DNA from: Verrucomicrobia bacterium 12-59-8
GTDB lineage: Bacteria > Verrucomicrobiota > Verrucomicrobiae > Verrucomicrobiales > Verrucomicrobiaceae
Direction of reading: 5' to 3'
NCBI GenBank assembly: GCA_002279765.1
Contig: NCCR01000152.1
Span: 1 to 9,827, forward strand
DNA: 9,827 nt
Made by a program: the position numbers and the translations under genes. This document shows positions 1 to 7,014 of the stretch, piece by piece. Positions within the stretch are counted from its first letter, which is position 1. Each line of letters starts with the position of its first letter. The notes under the pieces are model-generated. The model did not search any database and was not told where the DNA came from. It saw nothing but the letters and a program-made list of their open reading frames with translations.

Positions 1-96
1 ATCGTCAAAGATCCATCAGACCCTCATCTCCTCACCGGCCTTCTCACCACTGCCTCAATATGAGTGTCTGACGAGTGGCCATCAGTGGTTCAAAAT

Positions 97-134
97 CCGA
101 CTCCGTCTTTTTGGATCGGTTTTTGCGTTTTTTT
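97..134 (+). terminator. Rho-independent terminator candidate, reading rightwards
   Basis: The arm CCGACTCC (97-104) pairs with GGATCGG (113-119), with one bulged C and an 8-base T-rich loop. It is followed by TTTTT (120-124) and, after GCG, seven more T (128-134). Read on the + strand this is a plausible intrinsic terminator for a transcript arriving from left of the window. On the minus strand the same stem is followed only by ATTTTG, so it may weakly serve the convergent minus-strand operon ending at 155 as well. The stem is short (4+3 pairs), so this is a moderate call. Confidence 0.45.
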
Positions 135-154
135 GCGGCCAATCACTCCCCCTC

Positions 155-1039
155 TCACCTCGGCCTCCCCACCACGATCCCCGCATGGCTCTTCACCGAG
201 TTCAAATACTCATGAATCGTCTTATCCACCACCACCTTCTTATACGTCACCGACGCATGCATGAACCGACACGCCCCATCCCCGGTCCGTAGCGCCAGCC
301 CCACGTGCGAGCAGTACACATGCGCCCGGTTCGTCACGATGCCGATGATGTCGCCGCTTTGAATCCGCGACTCACACGCCGCCACCTGATCCTTCGGAAT
401 GAAATCAAACGGCACCTTCTCCAGCCTCGCCTCAATCTGCCTCAGTTGCGGCACCAGCGCCGGATTCGCCCGCAGATAGCGATACAGCTTCGGATTCAGC
501 GACATCTCATCATTGCCCCGACCCCTCAGCCTCACCACCGGCCCCACCTCCCGCGTCACATTGCGAATGTTTACACGCGCCGCGTTGTCCGAGTACCACT
601 CATCCAGATAATGAATGCGGTCCAGGTAATGACCCCGGCACACCCCGCCGCGATACCGCGTCACCTCAATCTCCCGCAGCAAATCACTCGGCGCATACAC
701 CCGCTGCCTCCTCCCAATCATCCGCGCCAGCCCCAGCGAAATCTCAAAAAACGTCCAGCAGTCCAGCCCCAAAAAATTCGCCGAAGGCGACTCAACGCGA
801 TCATCAATCTCCAGCGTCCAGCCCACATACTTGATGCCCCGCAGCGCCTGCCCGAATTGCGCCACCCGCGCCCCCATCGGCAGCGCCGCCCAGTTCCCCG
901 CCACCGCCAGCGCCACCACCTGCCGAAATTTCTCCACCCCCTTGAAAGTCACCGACTGCGGCAAAAACTCCGCAGCACGGAGCAAGGAAGCCCCACCACT
1001 CAAAACACTCAAAGACAAAAAATGGCGACGTGTCAGCAT
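155..1039 (-). CDS. Tat-exported DUF1460 family protein (amidase/NlpC-P60-like cysteine hydrolase fold)
   Basis: The 294-residue protein begins with a twin-arginine signal: TRRHFL at residues 3-8, a hydrophobic stretch to about residue 20, then RAAEF as a likely cleavage region. It is therefore probably exported folded by the Tat system. The body matches the DUF1460 family (N-acetylmuramoyl-L-alanine amidase-like), which has a papain/NlpC-P60-type fold. Cys94 in GLDCWTFFE is the likely nucleophile. His245 in SHVGLAL and His261 in MHAS are candidate partners. The expected role is hydrolysis of a peptidoglycan-type amide bond outside the cytoplasm, inferred from the family because the substrate is not visible. 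The ATG at 1039 lies 6 bases after the TPM gene's stop. An ATG five bases upstream hits a stop at once, so this start is secure. There is no clear SD, so translation is probably coupled to the TPM gene. Confidence 0.85.
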   Translation of the reverse strand: MLTRRHFLSLSVLSGGASLLRAAEFLPQSVTFKGVEKFRQVVALAVAGNWAALPMGARVAQFGQALRGIKYVGWTLEIDDRVESPSANFLGLDCWTFFEISLGLARMIGRRQRVYAPSDLLREIEVTRYRGGVCRGHYLDRIHYLDEWYSDNAARVNIRNVTREVGPVVRLRGRGNDEMSLNPKLYRYLRANPALVPQLRQIEARLEKVPFDFIPKDQVAACESRIQSGDIIGIVTNRAHVYCSHVGLALRTGDGACRFMHASVTYKKVVVDKTIHEYLNSVKSHAGIVVGRPR

Positions 1040-1045
1040 GCCATA

Positions 1046-1669
1046 TTAATACCGATTTTCCGCCATACCTAAAGCCCCATCTCCCGCCGCACCCGCATTC
1101 AGCCACAGCGCCTCATCCACCAGCCCAAACTGCTTCGGCACCAACCGGCACAGCTCCACCAACTGCCGATCCAGCTCCCGCGCAAAAGACTCAATCGCCT
1201 GCGCATACCGCCTCCGCCTCAGCGGCTGCTCCGCCGCCTGCAGACACGACTGCAAATGCCTCTCCTGCATAAACGGCTCCAGCCCATAGCCCACCATCGC
1301 AATCGCCCGGTCCGAGTTCGAATCAATCAGCAGCATCACCAGCCGGTTCTCGCCCCCCTTCGCCACCGCACTCGAAAGACTCCCACGGTTAAACAACCAA
1401 AACGCATACGCCACCAGCGGCGCCTGCGCCGGCACCTCCATCAGCACCGCCGCGATGCTCAGTTGCGGAAACCGCCGCTCCACCTTCTCGATCACATTCG
1501 CCGCCCGCCTCTGCGCAAACCCTCCCAAAGTACCTGTGATGTCCGCAATCGGCCGCTGCAACGCCGGAGCAATCCCAAAGGCGCGATCCGCCACCTCAAG
1601 CGAAAACCCGCACTGCCCGCAGGCAGCATCAGTTTCAATCGCAGGAGTTCGGCAAGCAGGGCAGCGCAC
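1046..1669 (-). CDS. Zinc-ribbon TPM-domain protein
   Basis: The 207-residue protein opens with a four-cysteine zinc ribbon (Cys3, Cys6, Cys17, Cys20). A TPM domain (YgcG/Psb32-like, PF04536) follows at about residues 50-185. Supporting features are the helix around AANVIEKVERRFPQL, the strand IAAVLMEV, the strand NRLVMLLIDSNSDRAIAMVGYGLEP and the late helix YAQAIESFARELDRQ. Unlike classical TPM proteins it has no signal peptide or membrane anchor, so it is probably cytoplasmic. TPM proteins are associated with membrane-protein or photosystem maintenance and sometimes phosphatase activity, but nothing here fixes a reaction. The start is GTG: the same frame has a TGA two codons upstream, and this start places the ribbon at the very N-terminus. 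No good SD is seen. The gene lies 39 bases after the SDR stop and 6 bases before the DUF1460 start, suggesting one operon. Confidence 0.75.
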   Translation of the reverse strand: MRCPACRTPAIETDAACGQCGFSLEVADRAFGIAPALQRPIADITGTLGGFAQRRAANVIEKVERRFPQLSIAAVLMEVPAQAPLVAYAFWLFNRGSLSSAVAKGGENRLVMLLIDSNSDRAIAMVGYGLEPFMQERHLQSCLQAAEQPLRRRRYAQAIESFARELDRQLVELCRLVPKQFGLVDEALWLNAGAAGDGALGMAENRY

Positions 1670-1708
1670 GCATCAATGGTACAACCCAACGCCACCCTTG
1701 TGCAACGA

Positions 1709-2512
1709 TCATTCCTTGCTCGCCCGCCTCTTCAGCACCCACCGCATGATCCCGCGCGGCATCATTCGAAACACCCATCCCGCAATCGAAACCCCCACAC
1801 CCGGAAAAACACACGCCCGCCCCGCCCCCAGCGCCCCCAACGCCTCACGCACCACCTGAGACGGCGGAATCCGCAACAAACCCTGCCCATCGCGATTCGT
1901 ATCGCCCCCGTCATTGCGCTTCGCTGTCTTGCTGAAGTTCGTCGGCGTCGGCCCCGGGCACACACAGCTCACCGTGATCCCCTTCGGAGCCAGCTCAATC
2001 GCCAGCGCCTCCGAAAAACTCGACACATAAGCCTTGCTCGCCGCATACACCGCCAGCTCCGGCATCGGCAGCGTACTCGCCAGCGAACTCACATTCAAAA
2101 TCCCCCCCGGCCTTTGCAGCAGCGGCAGCACCGCATGCGTCAGCATCGTCAGCGCCGTGATGTTCAGTTCGATCAGTCCCCGCGTCTTTTCCGCCGATGA
2201 ACTCGCAAAGCTCCCATAATCCCCCAACCCCGCATTATTGATCAGCAAGTTCGGCTCCACCCCATTAGCCCCCAGAAAGGCGATTAAATCACTTCTCCCC
2301 GCCTCCGTTGCCAAATCCGACACACAGCACAGCACCTTTGTCCGCGTCCCCGACAGCTCCATTTTCACCTTTTCAAGCGCCTCAGCCCTCCGCGCCACCA
2401 GCACCAGTACCTCCGCACGCGGCGCCAGTTGCCTGGCAAACTCCGCCCCCAAGCCAGAAGACGCACCCGTGATCACCGCACGGCATTGTTCAAGAGGAAA
2501 TCCATTGGGCAT
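1709..2512 (-). CDS. Short-chain dehydrogenase/reductase (classical SDR)
   Basis: At 267 residues the protein has the usual length of a classical SDR. It shows the Rossmann glycine motif TGASSGLG (15-22), an ARR pair (40-42) where NADP-preferring enzymes keep basic residues, Asp66 in SDLA, NNAG (92-95), and the tetrad Asn117, Ser143, Tyr156 and Lys160 (YAASK). CPGPTPT (185-191) is the usual region after the active site. It should catalyse NAD(P)(H)-dependent oxidation or reduction of a carbonyl or alcohol, in the DltE/YqjQ-like group; the substrate is unknown. The tail after residue 225 is hydrophobic and basic and may touch the membrane. The ATG at 2512 is the only reasonable start because a TGA lies two codons upstream. 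It has no SD of its own and overlaps a small ORF that does have one, suggesting translational coupling. Confidence 0.9.
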   Translation of the reverse strand: MPNGFPLEQCRAVITGASSGLGAEFARQLAPRAEVLVLVARRAEALEKVKMELSGTRTKVLCCVSDLATEAGRSDLIAFLGANGVEPNLLINNAGLGDYGSFASSSAEKTRGLIELNITALTMLTHAVLPLLQRPGGILNVSSLASTLPMPELAVYAASKAYVSSFSEALAIELAPKGITVSCVCPGPTPTNFSKTAKRNDGGDTNRDGQGLLRIPPSQVVREALGALGAGRACVFPGVGVSIAGWVFRMMPRGIMRWVLKRRASKE

Positions 2513-2621
2513 GGCTCAAGGAATAGCCAGCAGACATGTTACCTTCAACCCGCTTTCCTTCGAATACCAAAGCATCGAAATCCCTCTCCAAGCGCGCCAA
2601 ACGCTTCTGAATAAACGACAT
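2490..2621 (-). CDS. Possible 43-residue small protein or leader overlapping the SDR start
   Basis: An ATG at 2619-2621 is preceded, five bases away, by a strong SD (GAGGAG on the minus strand, 2627-2632). The frame stays open for 43 codons to a TGA at 2490-2492, 23 bases inside the SDR gene. The peptide starts MSFIQKRLARLERDFDALVF, a charged and probably helical segment, and ends SLSHAQWISS. It resembles no family I recognise. The SDR start lacks an SD, so this ORF may be a real small protein or simply the means of delivering ribosomes to the SDR gene. The SD and the overlap are seen directly. The existence of the protein is an inference. Confidence 0.4.
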   Translation of the reverse strand: MSFIQKRLARLERDFDALVFEGKRVEGNMSAGYSLSHAQWISS

Positions 2622-2702
2622 ATCGACTCCTCGACGGATGGAGCGCGCGCTTTACCGACCTGAGGGTTAGTTAAAAAATGGGCAAAGCTATGCTTATATT
2701 AA

Positions 2703-2731
2703 TTTACAGCTTTTATAGATAATGTTAAAAT
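2703..2731 (+). promoter_or_regulatory. Sigma70-like promoter for the histidine kinase operon
   Basis: TTTACA (2703-2708, five of six matches to TTGACA) is separated by exactly 17 bases from TAAAAT (2726-2731, five of six matches to TATAAT). It sits in the AT-rich part of the divergent intergenic region, about 80 bases before the kinase ATG. No other pair of this quality was seen there. A convincing promoter for the divergent minus-strand operon was not found. Confidence 0.45.
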
Positions 2732-2745
2732 TAACATAGATCATG
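2715..2745. promoter_or_regulatory. Operator candidate: palindrome and flanking direct repeat over the -10 element
   Basis: ATGTTAA-AA-TTAACAT (2722-2737) is a perfect inverted repeat with 7-base arms and a 2-base spacer. It covers the proposed -10 box. It is flanked by a near-identical direct repeat, ATAGATAATG (2715-2724) and ATAGATCATG (2736-2745), 21 bases apart, which is two helical turns. This geometry suits a dimeric regulator that would block the kinase promoter and could also affect the divergent operon. The symmetry is seen directly. The binding protein is unknown, and AT-rich DNA makes short palindromes by chance. Confidence 0.35.
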
Positions 2746-2781
2746 ACGTTACCGAATCTCCATTCAGCTAAAAAGGAGAGT

Positions 2782-2808
2782 CTTGCGAGGCAAAACACGC
2801 AAGGAGGG
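2782..2808 (+). promoter_or_regulatory. Strong SD of the kinase gene, partly inside a hairpin
   Basis: AAGGAGGG (2801-2808) is a near-perfect SD placed five bases before the ATG at 2814, and it fixes that start. Its first three bases form the 3' end of a hairpin, CTTGCG (2782-2787) with CGCAAG (2798-2803), loop of 10 bases. Folding would partly mask the SD and could tune translation of the kinase. No riboswitch class is recognised. Confidence 0.4.
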
Positions 2809-2813
2809 TCGTC

Positions 2814-4358
2814 ATGTATTCCATAGTCGGCCACAAGCATATTGAGTTGCCTGGGGTCGAGGAGGAGCGGACAGCACGCCTTTACCGCATCTCCCAACGG
2901 CGCAATCACATCCTGACAGATCGCCTGTTTGCCAAGTTGATGGTCATGCAGTGGCTGGGCGGCATCGTTATCGCCATGTGGATTTCCCCCATGGCTTGGA
3001 ATGGTTCTGCCATCCAGCCGCTGTGGCATGTCTGGGCGGCGATTTGTTTGGGGGGGGCGATCAGCGCTGCACCGGTGCTGCTGGCCTGGCGGCGGCCAGG
3101 GCGCGTGGTGACGCGCCATGTCATTGCCGTGGCGCAGATTATGACGTCTGCGCTCCTAATTCACCTCACGGGGGGACGCTTTGAAACCCACTTCCATATC
3201 TTTGGCTCACTGACCTTTCTGGCGTTTTACCGGGACTGGCGCGTACTCGTGACGGCCACCCTCGTGGTGGTGATGGACCATTTGGTGCGCGGCATGCTAT
3301 GGCCACAGTCCATCTTTGGCGTGGTGGATGCCGGTCAATGGCGGTGGCTGGAGTACGTCGGCTGGGTGCTGATTGAGGATGTCTTCCTGATGATTTCGAT
3401 TCAACAGAATCTTACCGAGACTCTGGAGGTCGCCAAACGTCGCAGCCGACTGGAGAGCATCAACGCACAGATCGAAAACCAGGTTATCGAGCGCACGGCG
3501 GAACTGACAGAAGCGCACAAACAACTCCTCATGACCTCTCGCCAGGCAGGTATGGCGGAGGTGGCGACGAATGTCCTGCACAACGTAGGCAACGTGCTCA
3601 ACAGCGTGAATGTGTCTGCAGAGACTGTGGCTGGGAAAATACGGCACTTCAGGATCGCCAGTTTGAAAAACGTGGCCCAGCTGCTGCGTGAGCATGAGCA
3701 TCATCTCCCGGATTTTCTCACTCAGGACTCTCGTGGCAGGGAGCTGCCGAGCTACCTGGTGCAGCTGGCGGACAATCTTGCAGAGCCCCAGAAAGCGATC
3801 TTGGAGGAGGTGAAGCATCTGCAAAATAACATCGAGCACATCAAGCAGATCGTGTCCATGCAGCAAAACCACGCGCGCGTGGCCGGTGTCCTTGAAACGC
3901 TAGACCTAGCGGAAATCATTGAAGACGCCATCAATATGAGCAGCACCAGCCTCACGCGTCACGGGGTGTCCCTGATACGTGAGTTTGAGGCGGTGCCGCC
4001 TGTCTTGTTGGACCGGCACAAAGTGATGCCAATTTTGGTGAACCTGCTGAGCAATGCCACACAGGCGCTCGCTCAAAAGGGGAATGACAAACAGTTGAAG
4101 GTGCGGGTCTCGATGGGTGGCGGAGACACCGTTCAGATCATGGTCATCGACAATGGTGCCGGCATTGCACCGGAAAATCTGACACGAATTTTTCAACATG
4201 GTTTCACCACCAAGAAGGACGGCCACGGCTTTGGCCTCCACAGCGGTGCCCTGGCAGCGCGTGAAATGGGCGGAAAGCTCACGGCTGACAGCGACGGCCT
4301 CGGCCTCGGGGCTGTCTTTACTCTGGAACTTCCTTTTGCAACTAACCAAACAATATGA
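2814..4358 (+). CDS. Membrane sensor histidine kinase (LHNVGN type)
   Basis: This 514-residue protein has a cytoplasmic N-terminus, then about six hydrophobic segments (roughly 41-60, 70-91, 99-119, 126-140, 144-162, 178-197). A conserved-looking loop and helix [19 protein letters not shown] (124-142) lies within them. A coiled coil (about 200-240) leads to the H-box [19 protein letters not shown] with phospho-acceptor His256. The ATPase domain has the N-box NLLSNA (410-415, Asn414), G1 DNGAG (446-450), F-box FQHGFTTKK (460-468) and G2 GHGFG (470-474). It should autophosphorylate from ATP in response to an unknown membrane signal. It has no receiver of its own, so the overlapping downstream hybrid kinase, which starts with a receiver, is the obvious partner (inference). 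The start is fixed by AAGGAGGG five bases upstream. Confidence 0.92.
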   Translation: MYSIVGHKHIELPGVEEERTARLYRISQRRNHILTDRLFAKLMVMQWLGGIVIAMWISPMAWNGSAIQPLWHVWAAICLGGAISAAPVLLAWRRPGRVVTRHVIAVAQIMTSALLIHLTGGRFETHFHIFGSLTFLAFYRDWRVLVTATLVVVMDHLVRGMLWPQSIFGVVDAGQWRWLEYVGWVLIEDVFLMISIQQNLTETLEVAKRRSRLESINAQIENQVIERTAELTEAHKQLLMTSRQAGMAEVATNVLHNVGNVLNSVNVSAETVAGKIRHFRIASLKNVAQLLREHEHHLPDFLTQDSRGRELPSYLVQLADNLAEPQKAILEEVKHLQNNIEHIKQIVSMQQNHARVAGVLETLDLAEIIEDAINMSSTSLTRHGVSLIREFEAVPPVLLDRHKVMPILVNLLSNATQALAQKGNDKQLKVRVSMGGGDTVQIMVIDNGAGIAPENLTRIFQHGFTTKKDGHGFGLHSGALAAREMGGKLTADSDGLGLGAVFTLELPFATNQTI

Positions 4359-6940
4359 TGAACAACACGACCGATAATCTCAACCGTCGCATTCTTGTCA
4401 TAGATGACAACCAGGCCATCCATGACGATTTTCGGAAGATTCTTGGCGAGTCTGATTCTGAAGACGCGGCTCTGCAGGCGGCTGAGGCAAGAATTTTCGG
4501 GGCACCTGCGGCCATGCTATTTGAGATCGACACGGCTTCCCAAGGCGAAGAAGGCCTGAAAATGGTGGAGAAGGCACTGGCTGAGGGGCGCCCCTATGCC
4601 ATGGCTTTTGTGGATGTACGCATGCCTCCTGGCTGGGACGGCATCGAAACGACGCAACGGATTTGGCAGGTCTGCCCGGACCTGCAGGTTGTCATCTGCA
4701 CGGCATTTTCAGACTGCTCTTGGAATGACATGCAGGAGCAGATTGATCCGCAGGATCGGCTGCTGGTGCTGAAGAAGCCATTTGATACGATCGAAATCCT
4801 GCAGATGGCCAATGCGCTGACGCAAAAATGGCTGCGGTTGCAGGAAGCAAAAGTCGAGTTCGGCGACCTGCACCTGATGGTGAGTGCACGCACACGGGAA
4901 CTGGAGGAGTCACAGGCTGCGGCCGTGAACATGATGGCAGATGCTGTCCGCCATCGTGAAAAAGCTGAACATGCTTATGAAGAACTGAAACGAGAGATGG
5001 CCGAGCGGCGCATGCTTGAGGAAAAATTTCGTGAGCAGGCATCCCTCCTCGATAAAGCACAGGATGCCATCCTTGCGCATGATTTGGAGCATCGCATCAA
5101 CTACTGGAACAAGGGCGCAGAGCGGTTGTATGGCTGGAGCGCTCAGGAGGTGGCTGGCCGTACTGTAGCGCAGCTGCTCTACAAGGATCCTGAGGCGTTT
5201 CAGCGGGCCAGCGAACAGGTTATTCAGACGGGCGAATGGGTGGGAGAACTGCACCAGATCGGCAAGGATGGCCGCAGCTTGGTGATCGTTGGTCACTGGA
5301 CACTCGTGCGCGATGCTGCTGGACAGCCCAAGTCGGTGCTCGCCATCAACACCGACATCACTGGGCGCAAGAAAACGGATGAAGCCCTGAAGATGCAGGG
5401 GCGTGTGCTGGAAAGCATGGCTGAGGGCGTCACTGTTTGTGATGAAGATGGGGTCATTGTGTTTAGCAATGACTCCTGCAATACCATGTATGGCTACGAA
5501 GGTGGCGAGCTCATTGGCCAGCACTACGCAGTCATTCGGAACCTGCCGCAGGAAGAGGGCCGACAGGCTATGGATGAACTCTTCAGCTTTCTGCGCGAGA
5601 AGGGTGCCTGGATGGGGGAAATGAACTCCCGGAAAAAAGATGGCACCGCTTTCATCACACGGTCACGCATCAGCGTGCTGGAAATGGATGGCGTGAGATC
5701 CTTTGTCGCCGTGGTCGAGGACATCACAGAGAAGAAGAACATGGAGGCGCAGTTCCTGCGTTCCCAGCGCATGGAAAGTGTCGGGCGTCTGTCCAGCGGC
5801 ATCGCCCATGACATGAACAACATCCTGACCCCCATCTTCATCTCCTCCTACATGCTGCGCCGTAAGCTGCCGCCAGAGGACTTTGAAAAGATGCTCGGCA
5901 ACATCGAGACCAACGCCCAGCGCGGCGCTGATCTCATCAAGCAACTGCTCACAGTTAACTGTGACATGAGCGGCCAGCGCCACGTCGTAGAGACCAACCA
6001 GCTTGCCTCGGACATGATGAAGATCATGTCGGGCACCTTCCCCAAGAATATCAGCCTCTCAGCCAATACGCCGGCAGACGTATGGCCTGTTATTGGAGAT
6101 CCGACTCAGCTCCATCAGGTTCTTCTCAATCTGTGCGTCAACGCCCGAGATGCAATGCCCGCAGGCGGCGTCCTTTCGCTCACCACGGAAAACACCCGTC
6201 TGGATGAAAACTTCGCCGCTATGAACGTGGATGCCATGCCCGGCCCTTACGTGGTGATACGTGTTTCCGACACCGGAGAAGGCATCCCAGCCGATGTCAT
6301 CGATAAGATCTTTGATCCTTTTTTCACCACCAAAGAAACTGGAAAAGGTACAGGACTGGGGCTTTCCACCGTGATGGGCATTGTCAAAAGCCACCAAGGT
6401 TTCGTCAATCTGCGCAGCCGAGTCGCGGTGGGCAGTGTCTTTGAAATCTATCTTCCGGCCTCCCCGGATGCGGTGGCCGCTAGCAGCGCCGCACCTGCCA
6501 TGCAGGCACCACGCGGCCAGGGTGAACTGATCCTCGTCGTAGATGATGAAGAGGTGATCCGTGAAGTCGTGCAGAAGACACTTTGCGCGCATGGGTATCG
6601 TGTCATCACGGCAGGAGACGGCACGGAAGCCATCGCCCAGTTCTCCCAGAATCGTGGGGAAGTTAAAGCTGTGCTCACGGACATTATGATGCCCTTTATG
6701 GATGGCGTCACCCTGTCACGCACTTTGAAGAAGATGGACCCATCCATCCAGATCATCGCCACCAGCGGCATGGGGAGCGCGAAAGGTCGGCAGGACAAGG
6801 CTGCAGCACTGGCCTCCCTCCAGATCAACACGTTTCTCAACAAGCCTTACTCGGCCAACGAAATCCTCACCGCCATCGGCGAGTTGCTCGCGTCTGGCCG
6901 GTCATCCAATGCTTTCTCGGAGCTTGGGCTTGTGGCCTGA
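4355..6940 (+). CDS. Hybrid sensor histidine kinase, REC-PAS-PAS-HisKA-HATPase-REC
   Basis: The 861-residue soluble protein has a long N-terminal receiver (about 11-160) with acidic pair Asp17/Asp18, phospho-acceptor Asp87 in FVDVRMP and Lys141 in KKPFD. A coiled coil (160-227) follows, then PAS 1 (about 228-338, ending INTDITGRKK) and PAS 2 (about 345-460, ending VEDITEKK). The HisKA H-box is GIAHDMNNILTPI with His485. The ATPase domain has Asn592/Asn596, G1 DTGEG (639-643), F-box FDPFFTTK (653-660) and G2 GKGTGLGL (663-670). The C-terminal receiver (about 724-845) has Asp730/Asp731, Asp776 and Lys830. No output domain is present, so phosphate presumably leaves to an unseen histidine phosphotransferase or regulator. 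The start overlaps the previous stop as ATGA, indicating coupled translation; a second ATG immediately follows. The first receiver carries an extra stretch (about 32-57), making it longer than the usual ~120 residues. Confidence 0.92.
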   Translation: MMNNTTDNLNRRILVIDDNQAIHDDFRKILGESDSEDAALQAAEARIFGAPAAMLFEIDTASQGEEGLKMVEKALAEGRPYAMAFVDVRMPPGWDGIETTQRIWQVCPDLQVVICTAFSDCSWNDMQEQIDPQDRLLVLKKPFDTIEILQMANALTQKWLRLQEAKVEFGDLHLMVSARTRELEESQAAAVNMMADAVRHREKAEHAYEELKREMAERRMLEEKFREQASLLDKAQDAILAHDLEHRINYWNKGAERLYGWSAQEVAGRTVAQLLYKDPEAFQRASEQVIQTGEWVGELHQIGKDGRSLVIVGHWTLVRDAAGQPKSVLAINTDITGRKKTDEALKMQGRVLESMAEGVTVCDEDGVIVFSNDSCNTMYGYEGGELIGQHYAVIRNLPQEEGRQAMDELFSFLREKGAWMGEMNSRKKDGTAFITRSRISVLEMDGVRSFVAVVEDITEKKNMEAQFLRSQRMESVGRLSSGIAHDMNNILTPIFISSYMLRRKLPPEDFEKMLGNIETNAQRGADLIKQLLTVNCDMSGQRHVVETNQLASDMMKIMSGTFPKNISLSANTPADVWPVIGDPTQLHQVLLNLCVNARDAMPAGGVLSLTTENTRLDENFAAMNVDAMPGPYVVIRVSDTGEGIPADVIDKIFDPFFTTKETGKGTGLGLSTVMGIVKSHQGFVNLRSRVAVGSVFEIYLPASPDAVAASSAAPAMQAPRGQGELILVVDDEEVIREVVQKTLCAHGYRVITAGDGTEAIAQFSQNRGEVKAVLTDIMMPFMDGVTLSRTLKKMDPSIQIIATSGMGSAKGRQDKAAALASLQINTFLNKPYSANEILTAIGELLASGRSSNAFSELGLVA

Positions 6941-6972
6941 GCGCTGGTGTGAATCCAGCGTGTAGCATTTTC
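6941..6972 (+). terminator. Hairpin after the hybrid kinase, weak terminator candidate
   Basis: Directly after the stop codon, CGCTGG (6942-6947) pairs perfectly with CCAGCG (6955-6960) around a 7-base loop, with a possible extra G-T pair. What follows is TGTAGCATTTT, which is poor in T for an intrinsic terminator. It could be a weak terminator or an RNA-stabilising 3' hairpin. The cupin gene starts 55 bases later, so read-through into it is possible. Confidence 0.35.
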
Positions 6973-7014
6973 GAGTGGAACTCTTGGCCTCATCGTTGAC
7001 GCTAAGGGAAAGCC

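Noticed and set aside
305..1072. 255-residue + strand ORF opposite the DUF1460 gene
   Set aside because: It is dominated by Arg, His, Pro and Gln from the C-rich strand, has no domain, and lies antisense to a clear DUF1460 gene.
1256..2200. 314-residue + strand ORF opposite the TPM and SDR genes
   Set aside because: It crosses two well-supported genes and has a low-complexity Arg/His/Pro/Gln composition produced by the strand skew.
2238..2663. 141-residue + strand ORF opposite the SDR 5' end
   Set aside because: It is antisense to the SDR cofactor-binding motif and has no recognisable domain or SD.
2694..3119. 141-residue minus-strand ORF running from the kinase 5' end into the intergenic region
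   Set aside because: It is antisense to the kinase membrane segments and its end is encoded by the AT-rich promoter region; no domain is seen.
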